Shown here in pieces: positions 23,730 through 35,338 of a DNA stretch of 64,000 nt (position 1 is the stretch's first letter; each line of letters begins with the position of its first letter). This DNA comes from Juglans regia. Its lineage: Eukaryota > Streptophyta > Magnoliopsida > Fagales > Juglandaceae. The translations under genes and the position numbers were made by a program. The notes under the pieces are model-generated. The model made no database searches, was not told the DNA's origin, and saw only the letters and a program-made list of their open reading frames with translations. The stretch is taken from assembly GCF_001411555.2 (NCBI RefSeq), contig NC_049909.1, positions 17,346,623 to 17,410,622 of the forward strand, given 5' to 3'.

Positions 23730-24915
23730 AACTTATGAACTGGACTTTCTTCAGACCAAGTTTGCCTCAAGTTTGTTGTGTAATTTAAAAACCAAACTAC
23801 GAATAGAATTTTTGTTTGAGGAATGATATACATCAGTTACTATTTATACCTATATTCTATATTTATAATTTTTTTTATAGGATGTATGAATATTTTTTAT
23901 AAGATATGACATATTTTCTGATAGAATGTGAAATATAAAATGGTGAATACATTAAATAGTATGAAAAAAATTTATTTCCCTTTGGGTAGACTTTTGCGTG
24001 AAAGTCTGTACAAGACGAATATCCCCCAGCTATCCCAAACTGTTACACCGCAGTCAATTTGGTCCACGTCACCCCCCCGCCGAAACGTTGACCTATCCCT
24101 CCTTAGCTTAGTCCCGTTAAGTATAAGATTCCATCACCCATTTTTATTGAACTGTAATTTGAAGTAAAAATAAAGGGGCAAGGACGGTAGAATAGAAATG
24201 TTTAGTTATAAAAAAAAAATTTATAAATTGACTTAGATTGATATGATATATTATATTATAAAATTATTTTTATTATAAAATAGATTTAATTTATTTATCA
24301 ATTTGTGATATAATTTTATAAGATTTCTATGTGACTATAGCACTTTTCAATAATAAATAATTCAAAATCTACCATTCATTATATTGTTCGCGTTAATAAT
24401 ATAGTAAACAGAAAACAATTTGACCTATTTCGTGTGCAATCTGCAAAAGCTTTCTTATAATTACTTATATGCGAATTCTGTATAATGATTATTACTAAAA
24501 AAAAACTGAAAACCAGACAAATAATTATATATTATAAATACATGTATCTATCCGTTCACTTTTGCTTTTTTTGTTTTTTTTTTTTAAATGGCCTCTTATT
24601 TTTTTTTATTAATATTTGATATATTTTCTAATGTAATCTTTTTCATAAATGATTAGATGAAATGATGATAATTAAACAAAATAAAGAGATGTACTATCTT
24701 TATCCTAATTTTATCATCTTAATCATACTTATTGATATGGGGTAAAAACTAATATGATCTTAGATAATAAAAAAATGTTTGAAGGGTAGCATTTTTCGAG
24801 GATAAATTATCATTTTTCATATATATATATATATACAAAATATTATGAATGATATTTTCAATCCATTAACTCATTTCACCATTGTTGATATTGATGATGT
24901 TCTCATTTACTCAAA

Positions 24916-25434
24916 GGCTCCCTTTGGTTACTAAGTTGAGTTTAGTCTAATTTTAAGCTGAGTCTAACATCCAAACACTAGAAGTTTGGATTCAGAGATG
25001 AGTTGAGATGGGTTGAGATGGTTTGTGAATAGTAGAATAAAAGTTGAATTATTTATTATATTTGGTTTGGAAATTTGAGAAAGTTGTTTTGGGATTTGAA
25101 AAAGTTGAATTGTTTATTATATTTTATGTGAAAATTTGAGAAAGTTGTAATGATGAGTTGAGATGAGTTGAGGTGGATTTTGAATCCAAACCTCTTCCCA
25201 ACTCTCAAATTACTAAACTCATTCAAACTCAAAACCTTCTTACACGTGAGACCCACAACCTTTTTCAACTTAAAACATCTTTATACGTGAGACCCACAAC
25301 CTTTTTCAATTTTCTATAAAAAAATACATTTTAAACTCAATTTAGATAGGTCCCACATAACTCATTTCACTACTTAACTCACTACTATTCATAAAAAAAC
25401 TCAACTCAGCTCAGCTCAACATCCAAATGCAGCC
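24916..25434. mobile_element. family B MITE inserted in the pararetrovirus relic
   Basis: Left end GGCTCCCTTTGGTTACTAAG and right end CTCAACATCCAAATGCAGCC are imperfect terminal inverted repeats. It cuts the viral reading right after the DIDDVLIYS block. Flanking TTACTCAAA and TAACTCTAT may be a decayed 8-9 bp target duplication, which would suit a hAT-type element. It carries a family A MITE inside. Confidence 0.65.
24984..25190. mobile_element. family A MITE nested in family B MITE
   Basis: Left AGTTTGGATTCAGAGATGAG and right GTGGATTTTGAATCCAAACC are clear inverted ends. GAGTTGAGATGGGTTGAGAT and AAAGTTGAATTGTTTATTAT lie inside. It is the best-preserved family A copy in the window and defines the ends used for the others. 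Confidence 0.7.
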
Positions 25435-26071
25435 TAACTCTATTGATGAACAATGAAAATATTTACATTCGTTTCTTGACATCATTAGACGCAATGGTCT
25501 TATTGTTTCTACAAAAATTAAAAATAAAATTATTCCAAACCAATATTAGATTCATTGGTTATAATATTTTTGAAGGCAAAATTCGATCTATCAATCGTGC
25601 TATCGAATTTGCTAATAAGTTCCTTGATGTCATTTTTTATAAAACTGAGTTACAAAGATTCCTTGGTTCTCTCAACTATGTCGCTGAATTTTACAAGGAC
25701 ATGAGGAAACAATGTCACTCACTCTTCGAGCGACTACATTCCAACCCTCATCATTTGATTGAAATTCATACTAAAGATGGGTGACTCGATCTTACTACTA
25801 TTTTTTCTTTTTCCTTTGACAAAATTTGTTTTAACAACTTTCAAACTATTTTTTGAAATATAATAATTTTTAACGAAGTCAAAGAATAATATATGCTTTT
25901 GTAAGTCATACATTTTGTCTTTTCATTTTCCTTTAACACGTAATTTTCTTAATCAGAAAAAGTAGTATGATAATATGTTCTCTTATCACGATTTTTAAAA
26001 AGTTGATCATAGTTAATTGATTGTGATGAATAGAAGCGATCATATTTGAAACTGTTGCAGATAAGGAGGAT

Positions 26072-26110
<39 letters not shown>

Positions 26111-26633
26111 AGTTCTTCTCCTTAGAAGTCCATAATTTTATTGACAATACCCTTAAATTTATTGACATGATTAAAAAAAACTTATTGACATGAGAATACT
26201 TAATTTATAAGAAATTTTAATTTTAAATTTTTTTAATAAATTAAATATTATCATATTAACAACAAGAAGCATGATGTGTTATATATATGAGTATAAGCTC
26301 TAAATAGACAAGTTTCATATAAATCTTTTGTAAAAAATAGGTTCCACTAATAAAAAATAAATTTTTTATACCTTTTTAAGATAAGAATTAGTCTACATAC
26401 AATCTCCAAATGGAGATTGTTCATACAAGCCCATATAATTATATTTAAAAAAATTTTAAAATTATAATAATATTTTTTTTTAAATAATATTTTTTTCCTT
26501 TTATCTTCATTCATCAATGAAACTGCACATGTAATTCTCTAATCAGTAATGCAAACAAAATTTCTCTTAAGAAAATATACAATTTTTTACAAGAATTTGT
26601 AATTTGTATGAAGTTTGGTCTTATACAAATCAT

Positions 26634-26665
<32 letters not shown>

Positions 26666-27012
26666 TAGGTGAAAGTATCGTGCAAAGTACATTTGCCTAA
26701 TTTAATTACATGATTATTTTTAAGAATTAATATTGTTTTTATTAAGAATTTTTTTTTTATTAATAATGTAATGCTTTTTGAAAAAAAATATATAATTTCT
26801 AACATAAAACAGTTAATAATAATTAAGTAGATGATAAATAATTACACGCTTTCATTTTTTTTCTTAAGTAGATGATAATTAAGTAGATGAGAATCACAAG
26901 ATAAATAGTTGTTTTATCTTGGTTTCTCCATGCCATTTATTTACTACAGATTAAAACTAGAATAGTTACAGAATATAATCCTTAAAATTTTTCAGAGCAT
27001 ATGTTTCAATAT

Positions 27013-27797
27013 GAAAAAAATCTACATCAACTTAAATTTGTAGGAAATACCTCTTCATTTACCTGCAGATCCACGATGGAAACAAAAATATAGACAGCCA
27101 TGAAGAGCAAATGTGGCCAAAAATATGAAAAGTGAGAGTGGGCTTGAGGGAGGTAGATAGAGAGAGATATATATATTATATATATATATATATATATATC
27201 AGACAGAAAGGGAAGAGACGAGAGAAGGAGAAAAAGAAAAGTGAGAAAAATAAAGAAAGAGTGAGTGAGAGTGAGAGAGAGACGGGAAGATGATTTAACA
27301 TAAATTGTGAAGATGATTTGTTCAAAAAAAAAAAATGATAACTGCCCATATCTATAGCGAATGAAGATGATTTGTTCATTACTCTACATGAAAAAAAAAA
27401 AAACAACACTTCGATCTTAGAAAAATTAAACGACCAACTACAACAAAAAAAAGTTAAAAAAAATTCTTTCAACTCTACTAAAAAAAAAAAATTCAGATTT
27501 ACTCGGATCTGAAAGGAATGAAAAGGATTTCTTCATTCGCCTACACCGAAAAAAAATAATCTCCACATATATGAAAAATGAAATAACCCGATAGGAAAGC
27601 ACAACAAAATTAGTGAAAGAGAAAAAAAAAATTGAAGATCAAGCGAAAAAAATAATAATAACACTGAGATTTGAACAAGATATTTTCAAATATATGAAGA
27701 CCTGTTTAGATCTATAGGACAAAAAAATAGAAATAAAACGAGTCAAAAAAATCTACATCAACTCATATCTGTAGGAAATACCTCTTGATTTACCTGC
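27013..27797. repeat. direct repeat pair of about 55 bp, 735 bp apart
   Basis: AAAAAATCTACATCAACTTA plus GGAAATACCTCTTCATTTAC near 27018-27063 recurs as AAAAAATCTACATCAACTCA plus GGAAATACCTCTTGATTTAC near 27747-27795. Both are followed by CTGCA. On the minus strand each reads CTGCAG or ATGCAG then GTAAAT, like an exon-intron edge. Confidence 0.55.
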
Positions 27798-28840
27798 ATT
27801 TTCTTGGCAGCCAAACTGACAACCTATACCTGTATAAAATAATATGAAAAACAATACAAACATAAAAGAGAAAAGAGGAAAGAGAAATCCTTAGGACCGG
27901 TCGGGCTAATGTTACCCGAATAACAACCTACCAATAGTTAAGTGACACCTAGTCTTTCCATCACAGTTATATTGAAGTAGCACTACATTAGAAAATCCTT
28001 CCCCCACGCTGCGATCTCGCCCCACCCAACCCTTCGCACTCCTTTCCACACCCCTAACCTTCCTCTTTCATTTCCAGTTCAACCATCAACCACTTTATTA
28101 TCTACTAGTTCTTCACTATATAGCAAACACTATTACAAATGAGAGGAAAACAACAAAGTCAACAAGGACTACTTGAAAATCAAGAAAAAACTAACACTTG
28201 AAGACAGCACCAACAACATGGAAAAAAAATGTAATCTAAGAAAACTGCTGAAAGATTTGCCAAAAACTACATGAAGTGTCTGGAAATATGAGAAAAGTAA
28301 AAGAGTGAATACAAAAAGACAAAGCCATACAAATAAGAGAGTAAGGATGATATTCAAAGCCCTAGAAAACCCATGGTACAGCATAGCTGTCATTGCGGTG
28401 AATTCCTTCGTTGTCATTGTGGTGAATTCCTCCAGAGTACCAAGGATGTAAAAAAAAGAACTCGTCAAAGTGCAGGTCTTTTCCTTCTTTTTTTTTAGGC
28501 CTTTTCAACCAGAGGCTAAAAAGAAAACACCCTTTTAGGCTCTGTAATTGGTAATAAAATATCCAAATACAAAAAGTCACCGGTAGGCAACGGACGATCG
28601 ATTGGCTTCGAATTGAGATTGTGGAACTAAGTTTGCTGGGCCGCGGTGCAAAGAGACGAAAGAGATGAAAGGCTTGTGCGAAATCAAATATGTCCCTTGC
28701 AAAGATGATATTCTGCGTGGTGGAGTCTATTGAAATTATTGTGTTTTCTTTACGTGGCAACAAGTGAAAGGAGGGCTGCTCTTGGGCAATTAATAGACCG
28801 ACCGTTTAGAAGCACTTCTCATGAGAAAAATGGAGAGTGA

Positions 28841-29410
28841 CTAACAGAAACCAGAGTTCGAACAACCGATCTCAGAATCCTCTCCATCTTCACTCAGAAA
28901 CACAATATCAGAAATAAAAAAACACCACCAAACAACACTAAACATAATCGAAAAAAAAAAATGAAAATTGACGATGGCGTGCCATGCTGGAAAGGAGCCG
29001 TTTGGCCGGTCAAGACGTTGTAGAGTCGCTGGGTCCTGAGTTGTCACACATGACATTGACGGAAGATGAATCGCGGTGGTTTGAGAACCCCACGTTTTCT
29101 TTTAAACCACGTGTCGGCACAACGCGCCGCTCCGATTGGCTCTCAATCTGGTCCACGACAAGATTGGCGGGTGAGGCTTCTCCTGGTGGTGTGTGTAGAA
29201 CGATGACCGCCAGAAAAGCTCGAAATGGCTACCCTCTTTATTCAACCAAAAACCTAAAAAAATAAAAAAACCAAGCGAAACCACAGGAGACGAAGGGTCG
29301 GCGAGGAGAGGGAGGAGAGGAAGGGGAAGAAGGAGCCGAAACTCCCCTTCCCCCAGCTGGATTTGGACGAGCGAGTTTCTAGAGAGAGAGGGTCTGGTTT
29401 ATAGAGAGAG
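28841..29410 (-). promoter_or_regulatory. orphan promoter/5'UTR-like block, minus strand
   Basis: Read on the minus strand: a TATAAA at 29403-29398, then a CT-rich leader (29280-29380, with TCCTCTCCTCCCTCTCCTCG), the look of a plant 5' UTR. Downstream is a minus-strand ATG frame of 71 codons ending at 28841 (starting MSCVTTQDPATLQRL) whose product I do not recognise. The block is GC-richer than its surroundings. It could be the 5' end of a host gene fragment or of an unrecognised element. Confidence 0.3.
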
Positions 29411-29569
29411 AATGGACCAAAGCTGCATTTTTTTTGTAAATAGTAGTAATTTAATACAAATTTAATAGAAAGTTAACAAAAAATAATTAAAATTATTGTA
29501 ACTCCATTAAAATAAAAATTTTCGTTTGATAGATTCTTATATAATACAGATATAATATATATATATCTA

Positions 29570-29620
29570 TCTCTATTATATAAGAGCCTATCTCAAATGA
29601 ACAGGAATGAACAGTATTTT
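29570..29620 (+). mobile_element. candidate Helitron 5' terminus (second element)
   Basis: TCTCTATTATATAAGAGCCT preceded by A is the classic form of a plant Helitron 5' end (A, then TC, then CTATTATATAAG). No matching CTRR end with hairpin was found before the coding Helitron at 35.4 kb. Either this is a separate non-autonomous Helitron or an outer start for the 35-44 kb element. Confidence 0.4.
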
Positions 29621-29900
29621 TCTTGTTTTTCCGTGTGACATCCGTGTAGCACGTTTACGTTTACAATTCTGTTTGACATCCGTAAACGTTTACTGCAACC
29701 TGCCCCATACTCCAAGGCCGCTTATATTATATATATACCAAATTAGCTGTCGATCACATCATATTATATAATATACCAGTACTGGTCCACCATAAGTAAT
29801 TAATGGGGCAGGTTGCAACTTTCTATATATGAATATTCTATACTAATCTCTAGCAAAGGGCACTACCAAACCAGTTTTGTTTATGAACAAATCATCAACG

Positions 29901-30120
29901 CTTTGAGAATGGTGATGTTCTGCATTTACTGACATTTTATACTGATACAAGCATTTACTGACACATAAATATAGATAATTATTCAGATGTTCTGCATTTA
30001 CAACTTTTTCTTTCGTGGGTCATCAGTGCATAGCTTTGAGAATGATGATGTTCTGCATTTACTGATATTTTATACTGATACAAACATTTATTGACACATG
30101 AATATAGATAATTATACCGA
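29901..30120. repeat. 133-bp offset direct duplication
   Basis: CTTTGAGAATGGTGATGTTC followed by TGCATTTACTGACATTTTAT starts at 29901 and recurs with few changes at 30034. Both end in AATATAGATAATTAT, which appears a third time near 30926. Confidence 0.75.
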
Positions 30121-31620
30121 TGATCCCACCAAAACCACCACGACCATTGTCCATTGAAATTTTAGTGCTTTTCATTTCCCCACCCTGACATCAACAAGTT
30201 TTGAGTACAGAATATCATTACTACTTTCTCTCTGTTTGGCCGTCTGGTAAGAAAAAGACTGTCCTTTGAATATAGATCATATCAAACAAAGAACAGACAG
30301 CACCAACAAAAAAGACTGCGCTTGAATGGCCATAATGCCTAGACATGTTTTCTAGGCATTATTATGCCATAGAGTAGACCGATTTAAGCCTTTCAGTTGG
30401 CCTTAGACCAAAAATAAATAAGGTAGATCAATTAATATATGACGAAGTGTTCTCCAACGCCCTCTATAAATGGTTTCACCGGGTAGCTGGAGTTAGCTAA
30501 CAACAATAAATTTTATGATCTGTACAATATATAGCATGCTTGAATGAATTTACTCTGATATTACATTTACTTGTTAAACGCATTTAAGTAGCAAAATGTA
30601 ATAAGATTCTTCTTGAAGAACCTAACAAATCATATGATCATGTTCTCCTGGAAACCCATTAAAATTGAGATCGAGCAGCTAGCTAGCCCAGAAAAGAGTT
30701 TTGAATAAAGAAAACAGGAATTGGATTCTTTAATTGGTTTTGTGGCACATCGTTAGGAGTAAATATAAGAGAAGTACTGATCATGATCAGGAGCTAGCTA
30801 GATGACAAACGATCAAAAACAAGACCCTCTTTCCTCATATCTTTTTGCTTGTGTCAGCAGAAAGAAATTGCTTGTGTCAGCAGGAGAAAGAAATTGCTTG
30901 TGTCAGCAGGTTGAATCAACTCATGAATATAGATAATTATACCTATTTACATATTTAAATAATTAAAAATGATAATAAAAAAGAAAAAATCGCCACAAAG
31001 AAAGAAACATCAAAAAAATATTATAAAACAATCGGTCAAAATCTTCTCCAAATTGAGCTTCCCTACAAAATAAAATAAAATAAAATATATGTCAAATAAA
31101 ATATATTTGTCTCATACTTCATTTCATGACTTTTTCTCCCTATCTGATTTGGAAGATTTTCTTTTTATCTCTGATTTGATGTCTGATTTGATTGGTTTTA
31201 CAACTTTTACTTACTTTACAGCAGTCTGATGGGTGATATGATGGGTGATATGGGTGATAGATAAGAGGTCTGGAAAGAGGACGCCTAGAAAGAGAAGGAA
31301 CATACTTTAAAAGAGATGTTGTGTTCATCTTTAGGAGAGTTCCTATTTTCATAGTGTTCTTTGTTTGGTTCCAGATATTGTTCCTCATTACAGGTAATTT
31401 TCTGAAAAATCTTGTATTTTTTACTTCTTCTCTAATACTCCATTTTTTCTTTTACGTACCGATCATCTTTTCAGCTTCTTTGCTGTCTCTTCTCTTATCC
31501 TCTATTTTTTTCCTTTTACTGATTTTTAATATTTACTGCTGATTTTTACTGATGATTTCTTACCAGCAGATTTCAAAAACTAGAATTTTCTGGTGTTTGA
31601 TCATTGTAAGTGCATGATTG

Positions 31621-31840
31621 TTTAGTGTAATATTTTCTGTTAGTTATTTAGAGTAAATATTTTTTTACTTTCATGTTTTTTTTTCATTGGTTACTGCCAT
31701 GCTTAGTATTCTCTTTGGGTTACTGATTTGTTTAGTGTAATATTTTCTGTTAGTTATTTAGAGTAAATATTTTTTTACTTTCATGTTTTTTGTTCATTGG
31801 TTACTGCCATGCTTAGTATTCTCTTTGGGTTACTGATTTG
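31621..31840. repeat. 110-bp tandem duplication
   Basis: TTTAGTGTAATATTTTCTGT begins at 31621 and again at 31731. The two 110-bp units, including GGTTACTGCCATGCTTAGTA, are almost identical, so the duplication is recent. A weaker partial copy follows near 32025-32075. Confidence 0.8.
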
Positions 31841-32212
31841 TTTTGTTTATTTTGTATTCATCTTTGGCTGTATTCAGTGTTCAACCTATTTTGTGTTTTT
31901 GACTTCTCATCTATTCTCTTCTTTTCTATTTTTTTCTCTTGCTGGTTGTTAATGTTTACTACTAATTTTTTTACAGCTGCTTTCCCAGTTGTCTAAGGTG
32001 TTCTTGGCTAGAGATTTCTCAAGCTAGAACTTTCTGGTGTTTCATCATTGTGAGTGCATGGTTATTTAGTGTGGTGTTTTCTAATGGTACATGCAGTGCT
32101 TTTTCTGTTTCCTATTTCCTATAAGCCTCAACAGATGTTTAGATGGTGTGCATATATCACATAATCTATTTGCCATTCTACTCAATTGATAAAATAAATA
32201 TTAGTAAATTGC

Positions 32213-32965
32213 ACTCTCAATCTACATTAAAACCAAAGTACTAACCTGAAACTGAAAACGAAAAAAAAACATTGAAAACTCATGCAACCGTCAAAACTCA
32301 CTACCCATTTTTCATTTTTTTTTTGTTTGCTGTGTCACCAGATTTGTAGAAGTTTTGATTTTTTTTTGCTAAATTTCGGTTGGTTTTTTTTCCCCTATAT
32401 AGGTCTCAACACATATCTTCACAAAAAAAAAATGAGGATATAAACAACCAACACATATCTTCACCAAAAAAAATGAGGATATAAACAACCAACACATATC
32501 TTCACCAAAAAAAATGACAATATACTAACAACCAAATAGGTGACAATCCTAGAAACATCAACTTCATTTTATAAAATGAAAGTTCCACACCCTCAACCAT
32601 TCTGTTATTCCCTTCCTTCCAAAGCAAAAATAAATATCATTGGGCATATTTTTCCATTCTCAATCTACATTAAAACCAAAGTACTAATCTAAAACTAGAA
32701 AAGAAAAGAAAAAGTTGAAAAACTCATGCTTTTACCCGTCAAAACTCACTACATGTTTTTCATTTTTTTTTTGTTTGCTGTGTCATCAGATTTATTTTTT
32801 TTTTATTTTTTCCTGTTTTATGTTTACTTTGTTTTTTCTATTGTGGATCTGTATTTGAAGAGATGGTGTCTACTCTCAATCTACATTAAAACCAAAGTAC
32901 TAGAAAGGAAAAAAAAAAATAGAAAAACTGATGTTTTACCCGTCAAAACTCACTACCCATTTTTC
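32213..32965. repeat. three spaced copies of an about 100-130 bp block plus a short tandem
   Basis: CTCAATCTACATTAAAACCA with CGTCAAAACTCACTAC downstream occurs near 32213, 32657 and 32873. Between the first two copies, CACATATCTTCAC followed by AAAATGAGGATATAAACAAC is repeated three times (32410-32520). Confidence 0.7.
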
Positions 32966-33240
32966 ATTTGAAGCCCCATAAATTCATAAAACTCAAGCAC
33001 CTTAGATGGTCCAACCAACATCTCAACAGCAAACAAAAACTCGATGTATATTTTCTACATTCTCACATCCGTTATATATTTTTTTAGAAAACTCGATCTT
33101 AACAGTTCAAATCATCCAATTTTGTCGTGGGAATTAGTTCTAACGCAATCAAACCTAGGTATGTGGAACTAAGAAACGTATAAAAATCCAAATTTTTTTA
33201 ATTTATTTCATGAACAAACACTCAGATCCGTAAGAGAGGC

Positions 33241-33602
33241 AAAAGGAAAATCAATTAAATCCAAAACTCAAAACAAAAAAGTTTGGGAGAAGGATAACGA
33301 GAAATTTTCGTACCTTATTTCAATCGGAAATTGAAGCAACGGCATCAAAGCGAGGCAGAGGCGGCACGGCGACTCAGAGGCGAGAGAGTGAGACGAGGGG
33401 GTTGAGGAAGGGAGTGAAAACAAAAGGAAAATCGATTAAATCCAAAACTCAAAACAAAAAAGTTTAGGAGAAGGATGAGGAGAAATTTTCGTACCTTATT
33501 TCAATCGGAAATTGAAGAAGCAGCGGCAAAGCGAGGCAGAGGCGGCACGGCGACGCAGAGGCGAGAGAGTGAGACGATGGAGCTGAGGAAGGGTTCGAAA
33601 AG
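33241..33602. repeat. 181-bp tandem duplication
   Basis: AAAAGGAAAATCAATTAAAT at 33241 recurs as AAAAGGAAAATCGATTAAAT at 33422. The units run through AATTTTCGTACCTTATTTCA and the GC-rich GAGGCAGAGGCGGCACGGCG before diverging near GAGGAAGGG. About 10 differences are seen. Confidence 0.8.
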
Positions 33603-33740
33603 GGAAAGTGTGGCGCGGGGAGGTGGGAATGGAGAAAAGGCTAGGGTTTTTAACCAAACATGGCAAAACGGCAGTGTTTTGGAATTGGCCTTGGATCCCA
33701 TCTGTACACGGGCTGGGCCCTTCACAGTTCACACACACAC
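33310..33740 (-). promoter_or_regulatory. orphan promoter/5'UTR and first-intron-like block, minus strand
   Basis: On the minus strand: GGCCCAGCCCG near 33720, a telo-box-like AAAACCCTAG at 33650-33641, then a CT-rich leader with CTCTCGCCTCTGCGTCGCC, ending AAATAAG followed by GTACGAAAA (donor-like, 33494) and again at 33313 in the duplicated unit. This is what a plant promoter, 5' UTR and first donor site look like. No coding sequence follows, so it may be a captured or abandoned gene 5' end. Confidence 0.35.
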
Positions 33741-33779
33741 TCCGGCCCAATAATAATAAAAATTCATCCAAATACTTCA

Positions 33780-34490
33780 CATAACCTCCCAACAAAGAAA
33801 GCCCAATCCGAAAAATAATACACAATACAAAACACTTTAATACAAAATACACAACATCTTTTACAATAATAAAATAATATAATGAAAGCGATCATTAATA
33901 ATAAAAAAATGAAATTAAAAAGCCAATAATAATATAAAATATTATTAAAAAATTGAAGAAAATACCTTAACACAAAATGCACAACAACTTTAGCAATAGT
34001 AAAATAAAATAATGAAAACTATCATAATAATAAAATAAAAATTTAAAATTAAATAATAATATAAAATACTATTAGAAAATTAAAATTTATATCGCATATT
34101 ATTGTAATCCAGAAGGCCCAATTTGAAAAATGAAAATAATATATAAGAAAACACATTAACACAAAATACACAATAGCTTTTGCAATAATAAAATAAAATA
34201 ATAAAGGCAAAAAATTTGAAATTAAATAGGCAATAATAATATAAAATTTTATTAGAAAACTAAAGTTTATCTAATATATTAAGAAAACACCTCAATACAG
34301 AATACACAATAACTTTTGTAATCGTAAAATAAAATAATGAAAATTATCATAATAATAATAATAATAATATAAAATTAAAGAGCTAATAATAATATAAAAT
34401 ATTATTAGAAAATGAAAGTTTATCTAATATATTATTGTTACGCTGGAGGCCGAATCTGAAAAATGAAAATAATATATAAGAAAACGTCAG
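33780..34490. repeat. imperfect tandem array, 4 units of about 140-185 bp
   Basis: ACACAAAATACACAA-type starts near 33841, 33968, 34158 and 34296 each lead into ACAATAATAAAATAAAATAA, ATTAAATAGGCAATAATAAT-like and AAAATATTATTAGAAAAT segments. Two longer units also share TTTGAAAAATGAAAATAATA followed by TATAAGAAAAC. Confidence 0.65.
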
Positions 34491-35279
34491 CTCGGTCAAG
34501 GTGACCATCTTTTTGATTACTCTCTTGATCATCTTTTAGAGATAGAGGCAATTCGATATTTATTTACCGGTGTTAAAATGGAAATTTATGAAAATAATAA
34601 TTATATTTAAAGGTCTTCATATAACTTAAATGCATATTCATGTTTTGGTTAGGTATGAGTAAAATATTTTACATTAGATTAGTCAAACTACTGTTCAATT
34701 AGAAAGCATATCCGATACTTTTAGCTCGGATTGCAGGCCTACTACATATGTCATCTCAAAATCAACTAACGAAACGAACACAACTTAGTGAAAATATGAA
34801 AATAAAAAAATACAATAATACAACAAAAAAAATCATAACATTTTTGCTAATATTATAATTTTCTTTCTAATAATAGGTTTTACACATCCAAAAATTAAAT
34901 GAAAAAAATTGCAAGAAAATGAAAAAATGCGAGTAAAACCTTTAGATCCAAATATAGATAAAAAAATGAATAATAAAAATACACAAACAGCACTTCGAAG
35001 ACCAATGAAAAAATATATCGCATCTAGATCCTAATTCATATGCAAAAATGAACAATGAAAATACAACAAAATGAAAATATATCACAAATCCAAATGGAAA
35101 TGCAAAACGAATAAAGATACCAAAAAACCTTCAAATCCAGATCGAAATGCAAAAATGGACATGAAAAATACAACAAGATGGAAAAAAATGTCGAAAAATA
35201 GGAACCAAAACCACATAAATCTCGAATAAATAGGAACCTAAACGACATACACAAATGGCACTTCAAAGACCAACGATGT

Positions 35280-35280
<1 letters not shown>

Positions 35281-35330
<50 letters not shown>

Positions 35331-35338
35331 TTGTGTGT
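35281..35338. repeat. (GT)n microsatellite
   Basis: About 28 GT units with two TTTG interruptions, immediately upstream of the Helitron candidate 5' end. Confidence 0.95.

Larger units (their letters stand above)
13944..24840. other. long gene-free interval rich in miniature elements
   Basis: Upstream of the VTT gene the first about 270 bp are CT-rich (probably its promoter and 5' UTR). The rest is AT-rich spacer with the MITE and fold-back copies listed separately, an (AG)n run near 18820-18841 and many short AT microsatellites. Short open frames here (for example 18961-19146, 19563-19811, 22821-23018) show no family motif and look like chance. Confidence 0.6.
24841..25783 (+). pseudogene. 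endogenous pararetrovirus (Caulimoviridae) RT/RNase H relic
   Basis: The first part (about 24841-24915) encodes the reverse-transcriptase catalytic block with VDIDDVLIYS. After a 519-bp MITE insertion the reading resumes near 25438 (IDEQ, then FLDIIRRNGLIVSTK). It then shifts frame and continues at about 25530-25783, where FQTNIRFIGYNIFEGKI, INRAIEFANKF and ELQRFLGSLNYVAEFYKDMR are readable. These are the RT thumb/connection motifs leading to RNase H in plant pararetroviruses, closest in wording to the endogenous petuvirus/florendovirus type, and unlike Ty1/copia or Ty3/gypsy. No movement protein, coat or protease part is visible. The copy is broken by the insertion, a frameshift and stops, and is certainly non-functional. 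Assignment to genus is a guess. Confidence 0.75.
25785..29569. other. gene-free interval with microsatellites and an orphan promoter-like block
   Basis: (TA)n runs near 26083-26111 and 27174-27199, a TA/CA run near 26637-26665, AT-rich spacer, a direct repeat pair at 27.0/27.8 kb, A-rich stretches at 27.3-27.7 kb and a GC-richer block at 28.6-29.4 kb. A 133-codon minus-strand open frame ending near 28362 has no recognisable motif and contains a short tandem repeat (GGTGAATTCC twice, near 28396-28430). Confidence 0.5.

Noticed and set aside
25443..25783. Treating the viral frame as a functional gene
   Set aside because: It is only the end of RT and start of RNase H, lies after a frameshift and a MITE insertion, and lacks the other viral domains.
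28362..28763. 133-codon minus-strand frame as a gene
   Set aside because: No recognisable motif, low complexity at its end from a short tandem repeat, and no clear splice or promoter context of its own.
35281..35338. GT repeat as part of the Helitron terminus
   Set aside because: It lies outside the best A/TC junction at 35405-35406 and is a plain microsatellite.
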